Source: Megaleporinus macrocephalus
Lineage: Eukaryota; Chordata; Actinopteri; Characiformes; Anostomidae
Assembly (NCBI GenBank): GCA_021613375.1
Contig: CM038706.1
Location: 21,890,866-21,954,865, forward strand
DNA: 64,000 nt
Direction of reading: 5' to 3'
Positions 46,360 to 56,769 of this stretch are shown here, in pieces (positions within the stretch are counted from its first letter, which is position 1; every line of letters starts with the position of its first letter). Below the pieces are notes generated by a model. The model had not been told where the DNA came from, searched no databases, and saw nothing but the letters and a program-made list of their open reading frames with translations. The translations under genes were made by a program, and so were the position numbers.

Positions 46360-46625
46360 TTGATAAGGCATGCTACAATACTCGCAAGCAAATGTCTGAG
46401 CCTGCATGAATTACCCTCTCCCATTCTGTCTATGGGCCTTTGTGGTATGCAGTGCTTGCACATTCATTGTATTCCAACCCATTCCGGATGGTATGCCATG
46501 TTTTTTTACAAAGACAGCTTAACACATAGAGGCTGTGTATAATGTGAAATCGCTTATGTTCATTCAAAACCGCATATTTATATCTTTTTTTACATCATAT
46601 GCAAATACCAGCGGGGGCCCATTAG
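46360..46625. promoter_or_regulatory. Candidate conserved noncoding element
   Basis: A non-repetitive block ending with a POU octamer (atgcaaat, 46599-46606) and a GC-rich agcgggggcccatt. It resembles the blocks at 38.1 and 42.5 kb in style. No alignment supports it yet. Confidence 0.3.
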
Positions 46626-47029
46626 GACCCTAAAATGTTGCCGTTTTGGTTGGAAACAAAAAGCTTCCATTCTTGAAATGCTGATCAGACAATGACCCAG
46701 GACTTTCCCTCCATGGTATCTGGATAGATGTAGCCAAACGAGCTGTTCCATTGATTAGGACCTCCAGAGGACTGAAGGCTCAACGTGTCAGATTAACCAC
46801 CAACATAATTAGGAACTGACAGAAGAATCAATCAATGACGATTTGATTTCCAATGGGTGGGATCCATTTTGTGAGAAAGAAACATCAATCTACACCTTCT
46901 GGGAGTTTGAGGTACATCACTCGTAGCAAGTGTAAGTGGCAATCTGACAAATACACTAAAAACAGAAAGAAATGAAAGAGTGAAAGAGTTACAATGTATA
47001 ACATATAATCAAAAAAAAATAGTATCTCC
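46626..47029. other. Unique sequence, nothing recognised
   Basis: No repeats or credible frames. Confidence 0.45.
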
Positions 47030-47240
47030 AAAACAGTAGATTTATAGGAGAGGGCAAAACATTCTTTTTGTTGAATTTAAGTTATTGTAAAGAGATTTTA
47101 GGAGAGGTCCATTTAATATTGGAGCATTTCTATTGGTCCTTCCGTCATGAAATTTGGACACAATGTAAAGGCAATATGATTTTCTCATATTAAGTCCAAA
47201 AATGAAACACAACAATGATGGAGATACTTGTAATTTTTGG
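47030..47240 (+). repeat. Dispersed repeat family X, copy 2
   Basis: gtatctccaaaacag, gagagggcaaaacattc, ggagcatttctattggtcc and cacaatgtaaaggcaa fall in the same order as in the copies at 39.6 and 48.0 kb. Confidence 0.65.
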
Positions 47241-48004
47241 AAAGTAAATAATACATCTGTTACAATCTTAAAGTAAAACATAATATAGTCCAAAGTACAT
47301 ACATTAAATTAAAGATGGTGGTCATGCAGTGGTAGTTTTCTTAGTTTTCCAGCAGTAAATGATGAGTAACAATACAAATTGTTGAATAGTTACTTAAATT
47401 ATCACCTGAAGCTGTGACATATGCTCTACGTACTGTTAACCGTGTCCATGATGCACTAAACAATGTGTCCTGTTTTTATGTGTCAGTACCTTAAAGATAG
47501 CAAGCCTTGTATCCACTTTGCTGCTGGATAAGCACCCAGGGATTAAACACAAAATGTTGCCATTTGGTGAAATAAACCTCAGAAATATGCAACACATTGG
47601 TAGATAACTGGATAACTGGAAAACTACCTAGCTTACTAGGATGCTTATTATGTTATACTTAGCTTGATAGTTTGCTCAGATATGAAAAGAGTGCAGAGCG
47701 AGACATGTTGGCTCTGTGACTGGTTAGAAAATGCTTACAGAAAGGACATATATTTGTGAAGGCATTCATACAACTTTGTAAAGGCATTCATAAACCGTAA
47801 AATACTTTGTGCATGTGTATTGTGGTCCAGAGGAAAAACTTTTAGAAAGAAAGATTAGAAAGAAACTAAGAAAACTACGACTCCCCTGGGTCCAAATGTA
47901 GGTTTATGCACCAAAAACAAATCAATTTTTTGACATGACCCTTTTTCTGTTGTTATTCCTCAGTAGACTATTTTTTGATTACTGTATGTAAAATTTATAT
48001 CGTC
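47241..48004. other. Unique AT-rich sequence
   Basis: No feature recognised apart from gaaagaaa-type runs near 47845. Confidence 0.45.
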
Positions 48005-48200
48005 AAAGCCCAAAATGGCAACTTTGCAGGAGAGACCAAAAACCTTTTTAATTTCTAATGTAAGCAAATGGAACCAGAATTCTTTTCAAACCGTTTTGCA
48101 GAATTTATATTGGTCAATTTATCATGAAATATCCACACAATATAAAGGGCATCTGTCGTATTCAAACGATGTAGAAATTTAAAAATCAACAAAAATTTAG
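48005..48200 (+). repeat. Dispersed repeat family X, copy 3
   Basis: aaaatggcaactttgcagg, agagaccaaaaacc, atttatattggtcaattt, tcatgaaatatccacacaat and aaacgatgtagaaatt match the family order. The two copies at 47.0 and 48.0 kb are in the same orientation. Confidence 0.65.
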
Positions 48201-48734
48201 AAATAAAATCTAAATTTTTTTTACAAATTATCTTGATTATACAGATACTTTCAAAACAACATTCAATTTTTTTCAACATTTACAAACAGGTTGAGAATTA
48301 TACAATGACAATTGGGGGGTCAAGTTTTCTTTGGGGTGTTAAGGGAAACCAGTACAGCGCAATTGCGTGCTTCAGTAAACTGTCTTACCATCCTTACAGT
48401 GTCTTGCTTGCTCACTGTAATGTCTGGCACATACCACACAACAACCTCTGTAGCCAGGGCTCATAAACAATATATTATAGAGCAAAATTACCAGCTAGTC
48501 AATCCCACAAACACACACACAATGCTACTGGATGCTACCTGTCATCTGCTTTCTTGTCTTGAAAACTTTTTATTAGGAAACCCATAAACTCTATTTTAGC
48601 TAATCATGGTAAGTAACAGAATTTTATCTTTAGTGTAGAGATTTACAGCATGAACATTTGAGTTTATTGTAGAACTCTTCATCTGGGCAACTAATTCCTC
48701 CCTTTTACAGCCAACAGAGTATGAAGCTTTTAGT
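48201..48734. other. Unique sequence, nothing recognised
   Basis: Two overlapping frames at 48233-48587 lack family features. Confidence 0.45.
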
Positions 48735-48925
48735 TTTAACATTTTCCTTTCCACCTTAAAACACATTGACCCTTCCACCTTAAAATGGCACATGCGTTAC
48801 ATTGAGCCTTAGTAGATAGTGTTTTATGAGTTTTATACATTTCTTCTCTGGTTGTGCAGACATTACAAACATCCCACCTAACACTAAACCTGGATTCCTA
48901 TTCGAATGTTCTGTTCCACCTTAAA
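48735..48925 (+). repeat. Clustered fragments of the ttccaccttaaa repeat
   Basis: ttccaccttaaaa occurs at about 48749, 48774 and 48913, the second followed by tggcacatgcgttac. They relate to fragments at 19.4 and 29.5 kb. Order and spacing suggest a decayed element of about 0.2 kb. Confidence 0.45.
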
Positions 48926-49019
48926 AGCCGATTTAAAGCATCTAAAAAGCACATGCTCAGGCTGAAGCCAGTGTTGTCACAGCAGCATTTAAAATTCGAA
49001 CAATTGAATCTAACATCTT

Positions 49020-49150
49020 CATACTGAGGGCAATAAAGTGTATTTAAGAAAGCTGGATAGCAGCTACTCACGCAGAGCCTTGTTCTGTGCAGCTGAAGAC
49101 GCAAGCCACGTGACCAATAATTAGCGCGAGACAGGCAGACGAGGGGGACA
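49020..49150 (-). promoter_or_regulatory. Weak promoter/first-exon-like block on the minus strand
   Basis: Read on the minus strand, a CCAAT-type box overlaps an E-box (attattggtcacgtgg). About 45 bp further lies a donor-like gtgagtag (49068-49075). CpG content is locally high. It could be a promoter with a short noncoding first exon, or part of a GC-rich repeat. Confidence 0.2.
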
Positions 49151-49679
49151 ATCACTAACAAGGAAATGTATGATCCACTTTAGGGGTGTGTGAAATCCTA
49201 TTACAGGATTCATGGATCCTGTAAATTTATTTTTTGATATTTAACATTATAGGTTAGGATGTAGAACCCCCCCCCCCCCAATTCCCCCCGTATTTCGCGC
49301 CCTGTGTACAAACCATTTCAGGACAGCAAATAAAATGCAACGTTTTAATGACATGGGCCTTTAAGGGAAGGCAGGAAGCGTCGATGTGAGGTGATGTACT
49401 GAGGAGACAGAAGCAAAAGTCCCTCCAGCCGCAGATTCATCTAACAATCAGAAAACTGCACAAACATCTGAGCTAACAGAGATCACCAGCACGGTGCCGT
49501 GCAAACCAACAGTTCACTGCGTTTCGTTTAAAAGAAAATATCCAGATTTGAGCTTTACCGTGTAGGTGGGCACTAAAACGACAGGGAGAACACTACCTCA
49601 TTAATATTACTCAGGCCGAGCAGTGAATCATGACATTTAAATCAAGCGTGAGGGGCTGTGTGTATTTGTCTCTTTATTG
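49151..49679. other. Unique sequence with a C-run
   Basis: A run of 13 C residues lies at 49267-49279. No gene was recognised. Confidence 0.5.
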
Positions 49680-49985
49680 TCAGTTATGAGGCCTCAGCGG
49701 AGCGTGTTAACATGGAGAACACGGGCCGAGGGGCGCTCGTAAATTTGGGTGGGAGGGTGAAAGTGAGGCTGGTGGAGGCCGGCTCTTTATGTGAGGGAGA
49801 TAGATCGGGAGCCGTGCTGGAAAACCTTGGGCTGATTGATGCGTGCGGCCGTGTGGCTCGAGTGAAGAAGCCGTCCTCTGGGCCACCTATGGCTGCCATC
49901 TCTCATCTGTCTGACATTTCACTCAACCTCCAAAATGGCAGAGCGCCACACTGGGGCTTTCTACACTCAGCCTCCTCCATTAGGC
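49680..49985. promoter_or_regulatory. GC-rich block before the polypyrimidine tract (candidate conserved element)
   Basis: Roughly 300 bp of clearly higher GC with several CpGs (gcgtgcggccgtgtggctcg, gggccgaggggcgctcg). The long plus-strand frame through it gives VNMENTGRGALVNLGG and similar sequence without a recognised domain. The minus strand is also open for 71 codons, as expected for a GC-rich block with few stops. It could be regulatory or an unrecognised exon. Confidence 0.25.
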
Positions 49986-51575
49986 CTTCCCTTTCTCTCT
50001 CTCATCCTTCCTTCATCCCTCGCTCCTACTCGTCAGCTGGCTCTGGCCCTCTGCCCATTACCTTCTCTTGTCCTACTCTGCCTTCTTTCTCGCATTCTGT
50101 CTCCTCCTCCATCACTTCCCTGTCTCTTTCTCTTTCTTTGCTCACTGCCTTTCCTGTTATTCATCTTTTTTCTTTTTTCTTAATTTGCTGCACTCACTTA
50201 TCTTACTCACCACTGCTTCACCCCCTTTCTGCTTTCCCTCTCTTTATTTCTATTCCACTACCCACATCTTTCTTTCTCTCTTTCCTCCCTTCATATGCCT
50301 CTCTTTTTCTATTCACCACACTTCTTTCTCTTACTCTCTTACTATGTATACTTCTGTGTCTTTCTCTCTCCCTCTATTTGCGCCTCATTTCTTTCTTTCT
50401 CATTCACTTAGTCTCTAAGTGCATCACATCTCTCTATTCACTTCTTCCTATTTCACTCCCTTTCTCTTCCTATCCATTATCTTCCTCTTTCTTCCTCTTT
50501 TCTGATACACCATGCCTCTTTCCTCTATTTATATATCCCTTTCTCTTTGTGCTCTCTTTCTTTCTCTATCTGTGCACCACCTTTCTCTATTCACATTTCT
50601 CCATTCACTCTTTCCTTATCTCTTTCACTGTACCTCTCCCAATCTATTTATCTATCTATTGCACTCTTTTCACCATGTCTTTCTTTCTCTCCGCGCCTCA
50701 TTTCTTTCTCTCATTCATTTACTCTTATTGTGCACCACATCTCTCTATTCACCTTTCTCCTTTCAACCTTTGTTCTTTTCCATTCTTCAATCACTTCTTT
50801 CTTTCTCCCCTTCTCTTTCTCTCTCTCTCTGACCATCTCTCTTATTTTCTCCACTCTAATTATCAATCTCTCATTTTGTGCTTCATTTCTTTCTTTATTT
50901 CTCTCATCCACTTCTGTCTCTCCTTTCCCCTTTCTTTTTTTCTTCTTTTTTTCTCTTCTTGTCTATCTCTCTCTCAAGATTCATTATTTTTTCATTCATT
51001 TATTCATTCATTCATTGTCTTTTTATCCACTGTGCCCCACTCTCTCTCTTTTTTACTTTACCATTTTTCTATTACTAACTGCACTCTTACAACTCTTTCT
51101 TCATTCATTCATTCATTTATTCATTCATTCATTCATTCATGTCATTTATGCACAGCCTTTCACTCTCTCTTTTACTTCACCACCTTTCTATTTCTCACTA
51201 CACTCTTTCAACTCCATCTCTCATATCTCTTCTTATTCATTCATTCATGCATTCATTCATTTATTCATTCATTCAACAATTTATTCATATCTTTTTATCC
51301 ACTGCCCTTCAATCTCTCTCTTACTCCTCCATCTTTCTATTCCTCACTACACTCTACCAACTCCCTCTTTCTCTATTCCAACCACACTCCTTCTACGTTT
51401 TTCCCTCTGTACCACACGTCTAATCTTCCTCCCAGCTCTACCCCACACCTCTACTCTCATCTCCTCTTCTTCTGCCCTTCACTGTTCTTCATTTAAAGCT
51501 CGCTGCAGCCATCTCTCTGAGCCCCATGCACTCTTCTTCTTATTCCTACCTTTCCTCCGTCTAGCCCCCTAAATC
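49986..51575 (+). repeat. Polypyrimidine minisatellite, ~1.6 kb
   Basis: C/T-rich throughout. Degenerate units recur, such as gcgcctcatttctttct (50389, 50693) and gcaccacatctctctattca (about 50730, with relatives at 50419 and 50571). From 51018 a clearer ~125-145 bp unit repeats three times: tttttatccact..., ctcactacactctt, then a (ATTC)n run. (ATTC)n runs lie at about 50988-51017, 51102-51139 and 51238-51275. Frames of 612 and 341 codons overlap here in different phases and are artefacts of the purine shortage. Confidence 0.9.
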
Positions 51576-52169
51576 AGTCTCCTCCCCTTTAGCACAAAAG
51601 AAAGTTCACATAACTCGGAGAGCTTCTTTCTCCTTTAGTCCCTAAACTTCTAACATGCTAGCAGTTTCAGTCTGCTCACTGTGATTACTAACAGTGCAAA
51701 AGAAGAGAGGAAATGAGAATAATGTGTTGTCTTCTTCTAAAGCAGCACAAGAAATGGAGCCGTGGAGAGAAGCTTTTATTTTTGAGGCTGATTTTGATAG
51801 CTTTAACAAACCTTCAAGGGCACAAAAAGCAGCTACTTATTTAATCTGAGGATTCTTCCAGAGCAGCCAGGTTACTGTTTGAGCATGTTTAAAGAATAAA
51901 AAGAGTGTGGGGGTGGGCAGGAAGAGGAAAAGAACAGAATAAATGTACATGCTTTGTTTTCTACTCAGAAAAGTCTCCCTTAAACGTATGTCTTAGAATT
52001 AAACAGGCCGGTTTTGTTACTGCGCCCTTAAGACATATGTAAATGACTTGGCTGTCTTGTATTGTGTGCCATTCCAAAAGCCATCCAGGCTGAAGCACTG
52101 CAAAATTAATGTATGGAGCTAAACTTCTTTATACCGAATAGGGGGCTATGTACTGACAGGCCAGTTTAA
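51576..52169. other. Unique sequence, nothing recognised
   Basis: No element or credible frame recognised. Confidence 0.45.
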
Positions 52170-53842
52170 TAATACACCTCCCTGTATCTACACCCTCTGT
52201 TCCACATAGGTGTACTTTGTAGCTTTACATTTAGCAACTGTATTTTGTTGGGTCAGGACCCCTACAAGACCACCACAGAGCAGGTATTATTTGAGTGGTG
52301 GATCATTCTCAGCACTGCAGTGTCAGTGGTGTATTAGTGTGTGTGGACACAATTGGTGTGCTGGAGTGTTCAAACACCTCAGGTAACTGCTGGACTGAGA
52401 ATAGTCCACCAACAAAAACTATCCAGACAACAGCACTGTAAACCCAGATAAGTTGATTGTACTTAAGGAGTTTGAGACAAGTGATTGGCTTAAAATATTT
52501 AAGTAATGCAAACTAGAGAAAATCAAATGGTTTGAGTAAAATCAACTTAATTGTCAAATAGTCTGGAAGTAATCATTTGAGTTGAATACAATAAAATCTA
52601 AATTGTTTGTACTTAAAATATTTAGTAAAATTAACCCTACTGACCATTTAATTCAACTCAACATTGAGTTTCCTGTAATTAAAATTAAGTTGTGAAAATA
52701 AAAAGCTGATGTTTTTCTATGTCAAAAGAAACAGCAGTTAAATTTAATTAGGTTTTATTTCAAATAAGATCACTGGGATCATCTAGGATGATCCTGACTC
52801 TTGAAGGGTTCAGTAGTGACGATGACTGATTTTGATTGGTCTAGTTAGAATACTGTTTGGCTTACAATATCTCCTAAATGCAGTTTACACATTGAAATGA
52901 TAAAAAAACTGTAAATTACATTTCTAACTTTAGATAAGCATCAACTGCAAAACAGCAGTTTTTCATGACTTGAACATGGAAAACAACTTACCAAGTTCCA
53001 GAATGTGAAAAAGAGAGGGAACATGGTGCCTTGGTTAATTGTAGCCCTTCAAGAAAAGAAAACAATGGAGAAATGTCCACTGTAGAGTGTTTCTGTCCGA
53101 GGAAAAGAAGTTGAACGCAGAAAACACCAAATCTCACAGTGAAAACAGAAAAAGACATCGAAACCTTTACATGGTCCACTAAACAAGCTCAAACTAGTCT
53201 TGATTAAACTGACCAATGAGAATCTGGCAAGGTGCTACATGGGCGTGGTCCAAGTTAAAAACCTGATGTTTTAAGTTTGCTCAACTTAAAAATATTAGCA
53301 TACTCAGTTATTCTTCCAAAATGGTAGAACATACTAAAACATTTATTGTAATGCAACATACTTTTGTTTTTAATCAGTCATTACTCAAACTCTTTGCACA
53401 GAAACAAATTTCGGGTTAACAGTGAGCTTCATGTGAGTAGCTCCTGTAACCACTGATAAAAAACAAGAAGATGACCTGACACACACAGTGCTACAAACTG
53501 ATTGGCTATCATCTCTGATTTTACATCTACAGAAATCCATTTATACTAGCACAACACGTCTAATCTCAAAAAATCCATTCATACCAGCACAACTGGCCCG
53601 CCAGCACCCAGTCAGTGACCCTGTAGTGCTCCACCCATATAATACTTGTGGCCCTGTGGTGGTCATGGCCACTGAATATCAGGGTAAAAGGGGGCTAGCA
53701 AAGTATGCAAAAAACCCAGACAGATTACAGTCTGTCATTGTAGAACTACAAAGTGCATCTATACAGTAAGATGAGCTGATAAAATGATCAAAGGGTGTAG
53801 ATACAAGGTAGGTGTATGTAATGAAGTGGCTGACCAGTGTAT
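52170..53842 (+). mobile_element. Fold-back repeat family, copy 3, split by a nested insertion
   Basis: The left part (52170-52433) holds acacctccctgtatctacac, gtcaggacccctacaagacc, accacagagcaggtatt and tggatcattctcagcactgc. The right part (53425-53842) holds tgtaaccactgataaaa, ctgtggtggtcatggccactg, ttgtagaactacaaagtgc and ggtgtagatacaaggtaggt, ending ggctgaccagtgta. Together they make about 680 bp with complementary ends, the full layout of this family. The 991-bp segment between is foreign. Confidence 0.75.
52434..53424. mobile_element. Nested DNA transposon with CACTGT termini (CACTA/EnSpm-like, non-autonomous)
   Basis: It begins cactgtaaaccc and ends gggttaacagtg, inverted repeats with one mismatch in 12. 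It interrupts the host repeat between ccagacaacag and agcttcatgtg, where the host consensus reads ccaacagcgtcctgtg. That leaves a possible 2-bp (AG) target duplication. Near both ends, short caactt/aagttg motifs recur (for example gataagttgatt and gctcaacttaaaa), like the subterminal repeats of CACTA elements. No transposase is encoded. The superfamily is inferred from the termini only. Confidence 0.65.
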
Positions 53843-54032
53843 GTAAACATGCTGGTTGTTGTGCGATCACAAAAGCAACTAATTTAAAAATGGATTTGCC
53901 TATGACCTTTGCCTATGCATGTGGTAAGGAGTGGGTGATTTGATTTTTAAAACAATATTACAGCAAAAATATATTGTGTCTCTGAGAGATCAATAATAAT
54001 TGCACATGAAGCATTTAAAACATGGGCTCTTT
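53843..54032. other. Unique sequence
   Basis: AT-rich link between two transposons. Confidence 0.4.
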
Positions 54033-54428
54033 AAAAAGATGGTTCTAAGGTTCTTTAGCAAAAACAGCTCTGTATAGAACCATGAACACTCAAAGAACCA
54101 TGTCTGCATGCTTAATTGTTAACTGTGAAATTAATTATGGAAAACATGTGTTGTGTTTGATTCTATATAGAACGTTTCAGAAAATGGTTCTATACAACAC
54201 CAAAATTCTTCTATCGTTACAATGTCAAGCTAAATAGAACCATTCTAAAGGCTTGTCCAAGGTATATAGTTCTATGTAGAATCTTTTTGAAAATGTTTTT
54301 ATATAAAAGCATTAACAACATTCTCCATCAATCTGAAGTTTGCCATACAAGAAACTACTGAAGCATTAGTGTTCATGGTTCAATATCGAACCACTGTTTT
54401 TACGAAAGAACCCTTGATAAATCTTTTT
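54033..54428. mobile_element. MITE with ~60-bp terminal inverted repeats (396 bp)
   Basis: The left end, aaaaagatggttctaagg...aaaacagctctgtatagaacc...atgaacact, is the imperfect reverse complement of the right end, agtgttcatggttcaatatc...actgtttttacgaaagaaccc...atcttttt. The interior contains several ggttctata/tagaacc pairs, so the element can fold extensively. It is a non-autonomous DNA transposon of a type common in fishes. No coding capacity. Confidence 0.75.
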
Positions 54429-54847
54429 GAAGCGTGTTCATTTCCTGCATATATATTATCCCCGCCTGTCCTTTCACTTTAATTGTAAATGTGAGCAGCG
54501 CAGTGCAAGCACGGCAAGCGCCATAAACCCCGCTATTAATCTGTCAAAACATCACACCAATATGAAACTGATGGATAAAGAGGCAGCTGTTTTGAACTGT
54601 CTCCACTGACCAGCTTCTAGGTCTTCAAACAGCTTCAGCCATTCATATTTTTAATCAAGCGTAAATGGCAGTGTCTTCAAAGGCGGTGATGCTGACGTGC
54701 CTTTTTAAAAAATAATGTAGTGATTCTTTCTAAAAAAATAATAAAAGGACAGTTGTGGTTATTTTTTATATTTTGCACTTGGTACAGATGTGTTTGGATT
54801 GAGGCAGCAGCGTAGCAGTAAAAAAATAAGTAGAGAAATTACTTTTT
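54429..54847. other. Unique sequence
   Basis: No feature recognised. The last ~100 bp may belong to the structure that follows, but its partner is not found on the right side. Confidence 0.4.
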
Positions 54848-54854
54848 ACAGGAC

Positions 54855-55219
54855 GTCGCAAGTAAAATAATCCCATTACAGTTTGAAAGAAGTAATTCAC
54901 AGCACTCAACTGCATCATTAAGAAGACCACAGCACCAGTTTGGAAGACAAGCAGCAACTCCGACTGTGCTGCTATATTACTTGTCTCGTGACTATTACTG
55001 CAGCTGCAACCGTGAGAAGATATGCAGACACTTAAAATATAGTCTCAGAATGCTACGAGGCAGAAAATGCATTCTGTTACCTCAATAAATGTTCTTTAGT
55101 CAAGAAATACCCTAAACTTGGAGATCTTTAATGATCAGCTACAAAGCAGAGCAGCTGTCGAACTGTTGATTACAGCCAATGCTAAACTAACTAGTGCAGT
55201 TCTGATAGTATATGTAATA
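54855..55219 (+). repeat. Left inverted arm (~365 bp)
   Basis: Runs from gcaagtaaaataatcccatt to gttctgatagtatatgtaat. Its reverse complement is found at 56770-57125. Confidence 0.9.
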
Positions 55220-55323
55220 TTTTTTTTTCATACTATTTAGTGTTCTAGTGTGCGGTTAGGGACAAAGCAAATATAACACAGCAGGAAATCTCAGCTGTTT
55301 AGATTCAGCTTTTATTTATTATC

Positions 55324-55880
55324 ATTACAGCAACAAATATAAAACGCTCAAACATCAGTTAATATGCTTCAGAGATTAGTCTCAATGTAAATGTTAAGGG
55401 TTAATTTGTGTTGTACTGCTTTGCTGGACCGAATACTGAGTTAGTAATTTGTAATTGATAACATTACAACAACAAATACAAACATTACAGCAACAAATAC
55501 AACATTACAGCAACAAATATAAAACGAATATAACCTATCAGTTAATATGCTTCAGAGATTAGTCTCAATCTAAATGTTAAGGGTAAAAATAAGTGTTGTA
55601 CTGCTTTGCTGGACCGAATACTGAGTTAGTAATTTGTAATTGATAACATTACAACAACAAATACAAACATTACAGCAACAAATACAACATTACAGCAACA
55701 AATATAAAACGCTCAAACCTATAAGTTAATATGCTTCAGAGATTAGTCTCAATCTAGGCGGTAATAGGAAGAATAAGTGTTGTGCTGCTTTGCTGGGCCG
55801 AGTATGACTTCGTCATCTCTTAATAATTGCCACATGTGATCGTGTGACATCAGCGGAATACTGTTAGTAATTTGTAATGG
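55324..55880 (+). repeat. 183-bp tandem repeat, three copies plus a partial
   Basis: attagtctcaatstaaatg-type landmarks fall at 55375, 55558 and 55742 (spacing 183 and 184). Each unit also contains an inner tandem of attacagcaacaaata units (3 per copy) and ctgctttgctggrccgartac. A partial fourth copy begins near 55853. Confidence 0.9.
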
Positions 55881-56742
55881 AATACAACCCCAACACTGAT
55901 CACAGTGCACAGAAAAGACAACTATTTATGAAAAATTCTTTCCCATTTGTCTGAAACACAGAACACAGTCAGAGCACAGAACTGTGTACACATGGAGCTG
56001 GGTATTGACCATTAGTGTGAAATACTGTACCTCTGTACACACAGCATCTGAGGCTAAGACTATATCCACAGTATTAATAGGGTTCTTTATCCTACATCTT
56101 TTCTGTCCTGAAGAAAGAAGGATTCTTCTCTACCCACACCAATAGACAGTCCCTCCTCAGGCTGGACGCAGCCACTAAGTCTATTAACCATTTGTGCAGA
56201 CGGACAGTCAGGAGCAGGAGACAGTCTGTAAATCGAAGAGCTCTTATAGGGGTGAACTGGAGGAGAGAATAGCAGAGTGCACTCACCTGTATAAATCCTT
56301 TCCTTTTATCACAGCAACCTAGTGACCTTTAAGACAAGAAGAAAAAAAAATCAGCCATAGCTCTTCCAGTCCAGGGTGGTAAAACTCATGCATCATAAAT
56401 CTCTCCAATGAGGGGAACGGAGAGAATGGGGCTGGCTTGGAAGAGAACAGGTAAGGTTAGAGAGATAGATAGCAAGAATTAGCCTGGGGCACTGAGAGGC
56501 AGATACAGGAGGATGGAGAGAGAGAGAGAGAATGTGAAAATGAAAGTATGGGACAGCAGAGATCGCTACAGACGATGGCACTCAGGTTCCTCAAACTGTT
56601 CTTTTATTGTTAAGCATGTCTATTCTCAGTGGTGCTGTTAGATGGCTGTGTAGAAGGTGAAAAACGCATTGGCTGATCTGGTGTCCACACACAGTCTGCC
56701 CAAGTGCTTTTCAACACTCAAACTTAGAACCAATTTAGGGTC
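55881..56742. other. Spacer inside the inverted structure
   Basis: Mixed-composition sequence with a GA-rich stretch at about 56516-56530. No coding family was recognised in the 62-64 codon frames. Confidence 0.45.
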
Positions 56743-56769
56743 CTCTCTCTCTCTCTCTCTCTCTCTCTT
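56743..56769. repeat. (CT)n microsatellite at the inner edge of the right arm
   Basis: About 13 CT units end exactly where the inverted arm similarity begins. Confidence 0.95.

Noticed and set aside
49658..51496. 612-codon open frame on the plus strand
   Set aside because: Most of it lies in a C/T-only minisatellite where stop codons cannot form. Two other long frames overlap in different phases. The product is almost all Ser, Leu, Phe, Pro and His with no domain.
53488..53769. 93-codon frame as a gene
   Set aside because: Lies within the right half of the fold-back repeat, a noncoding element.
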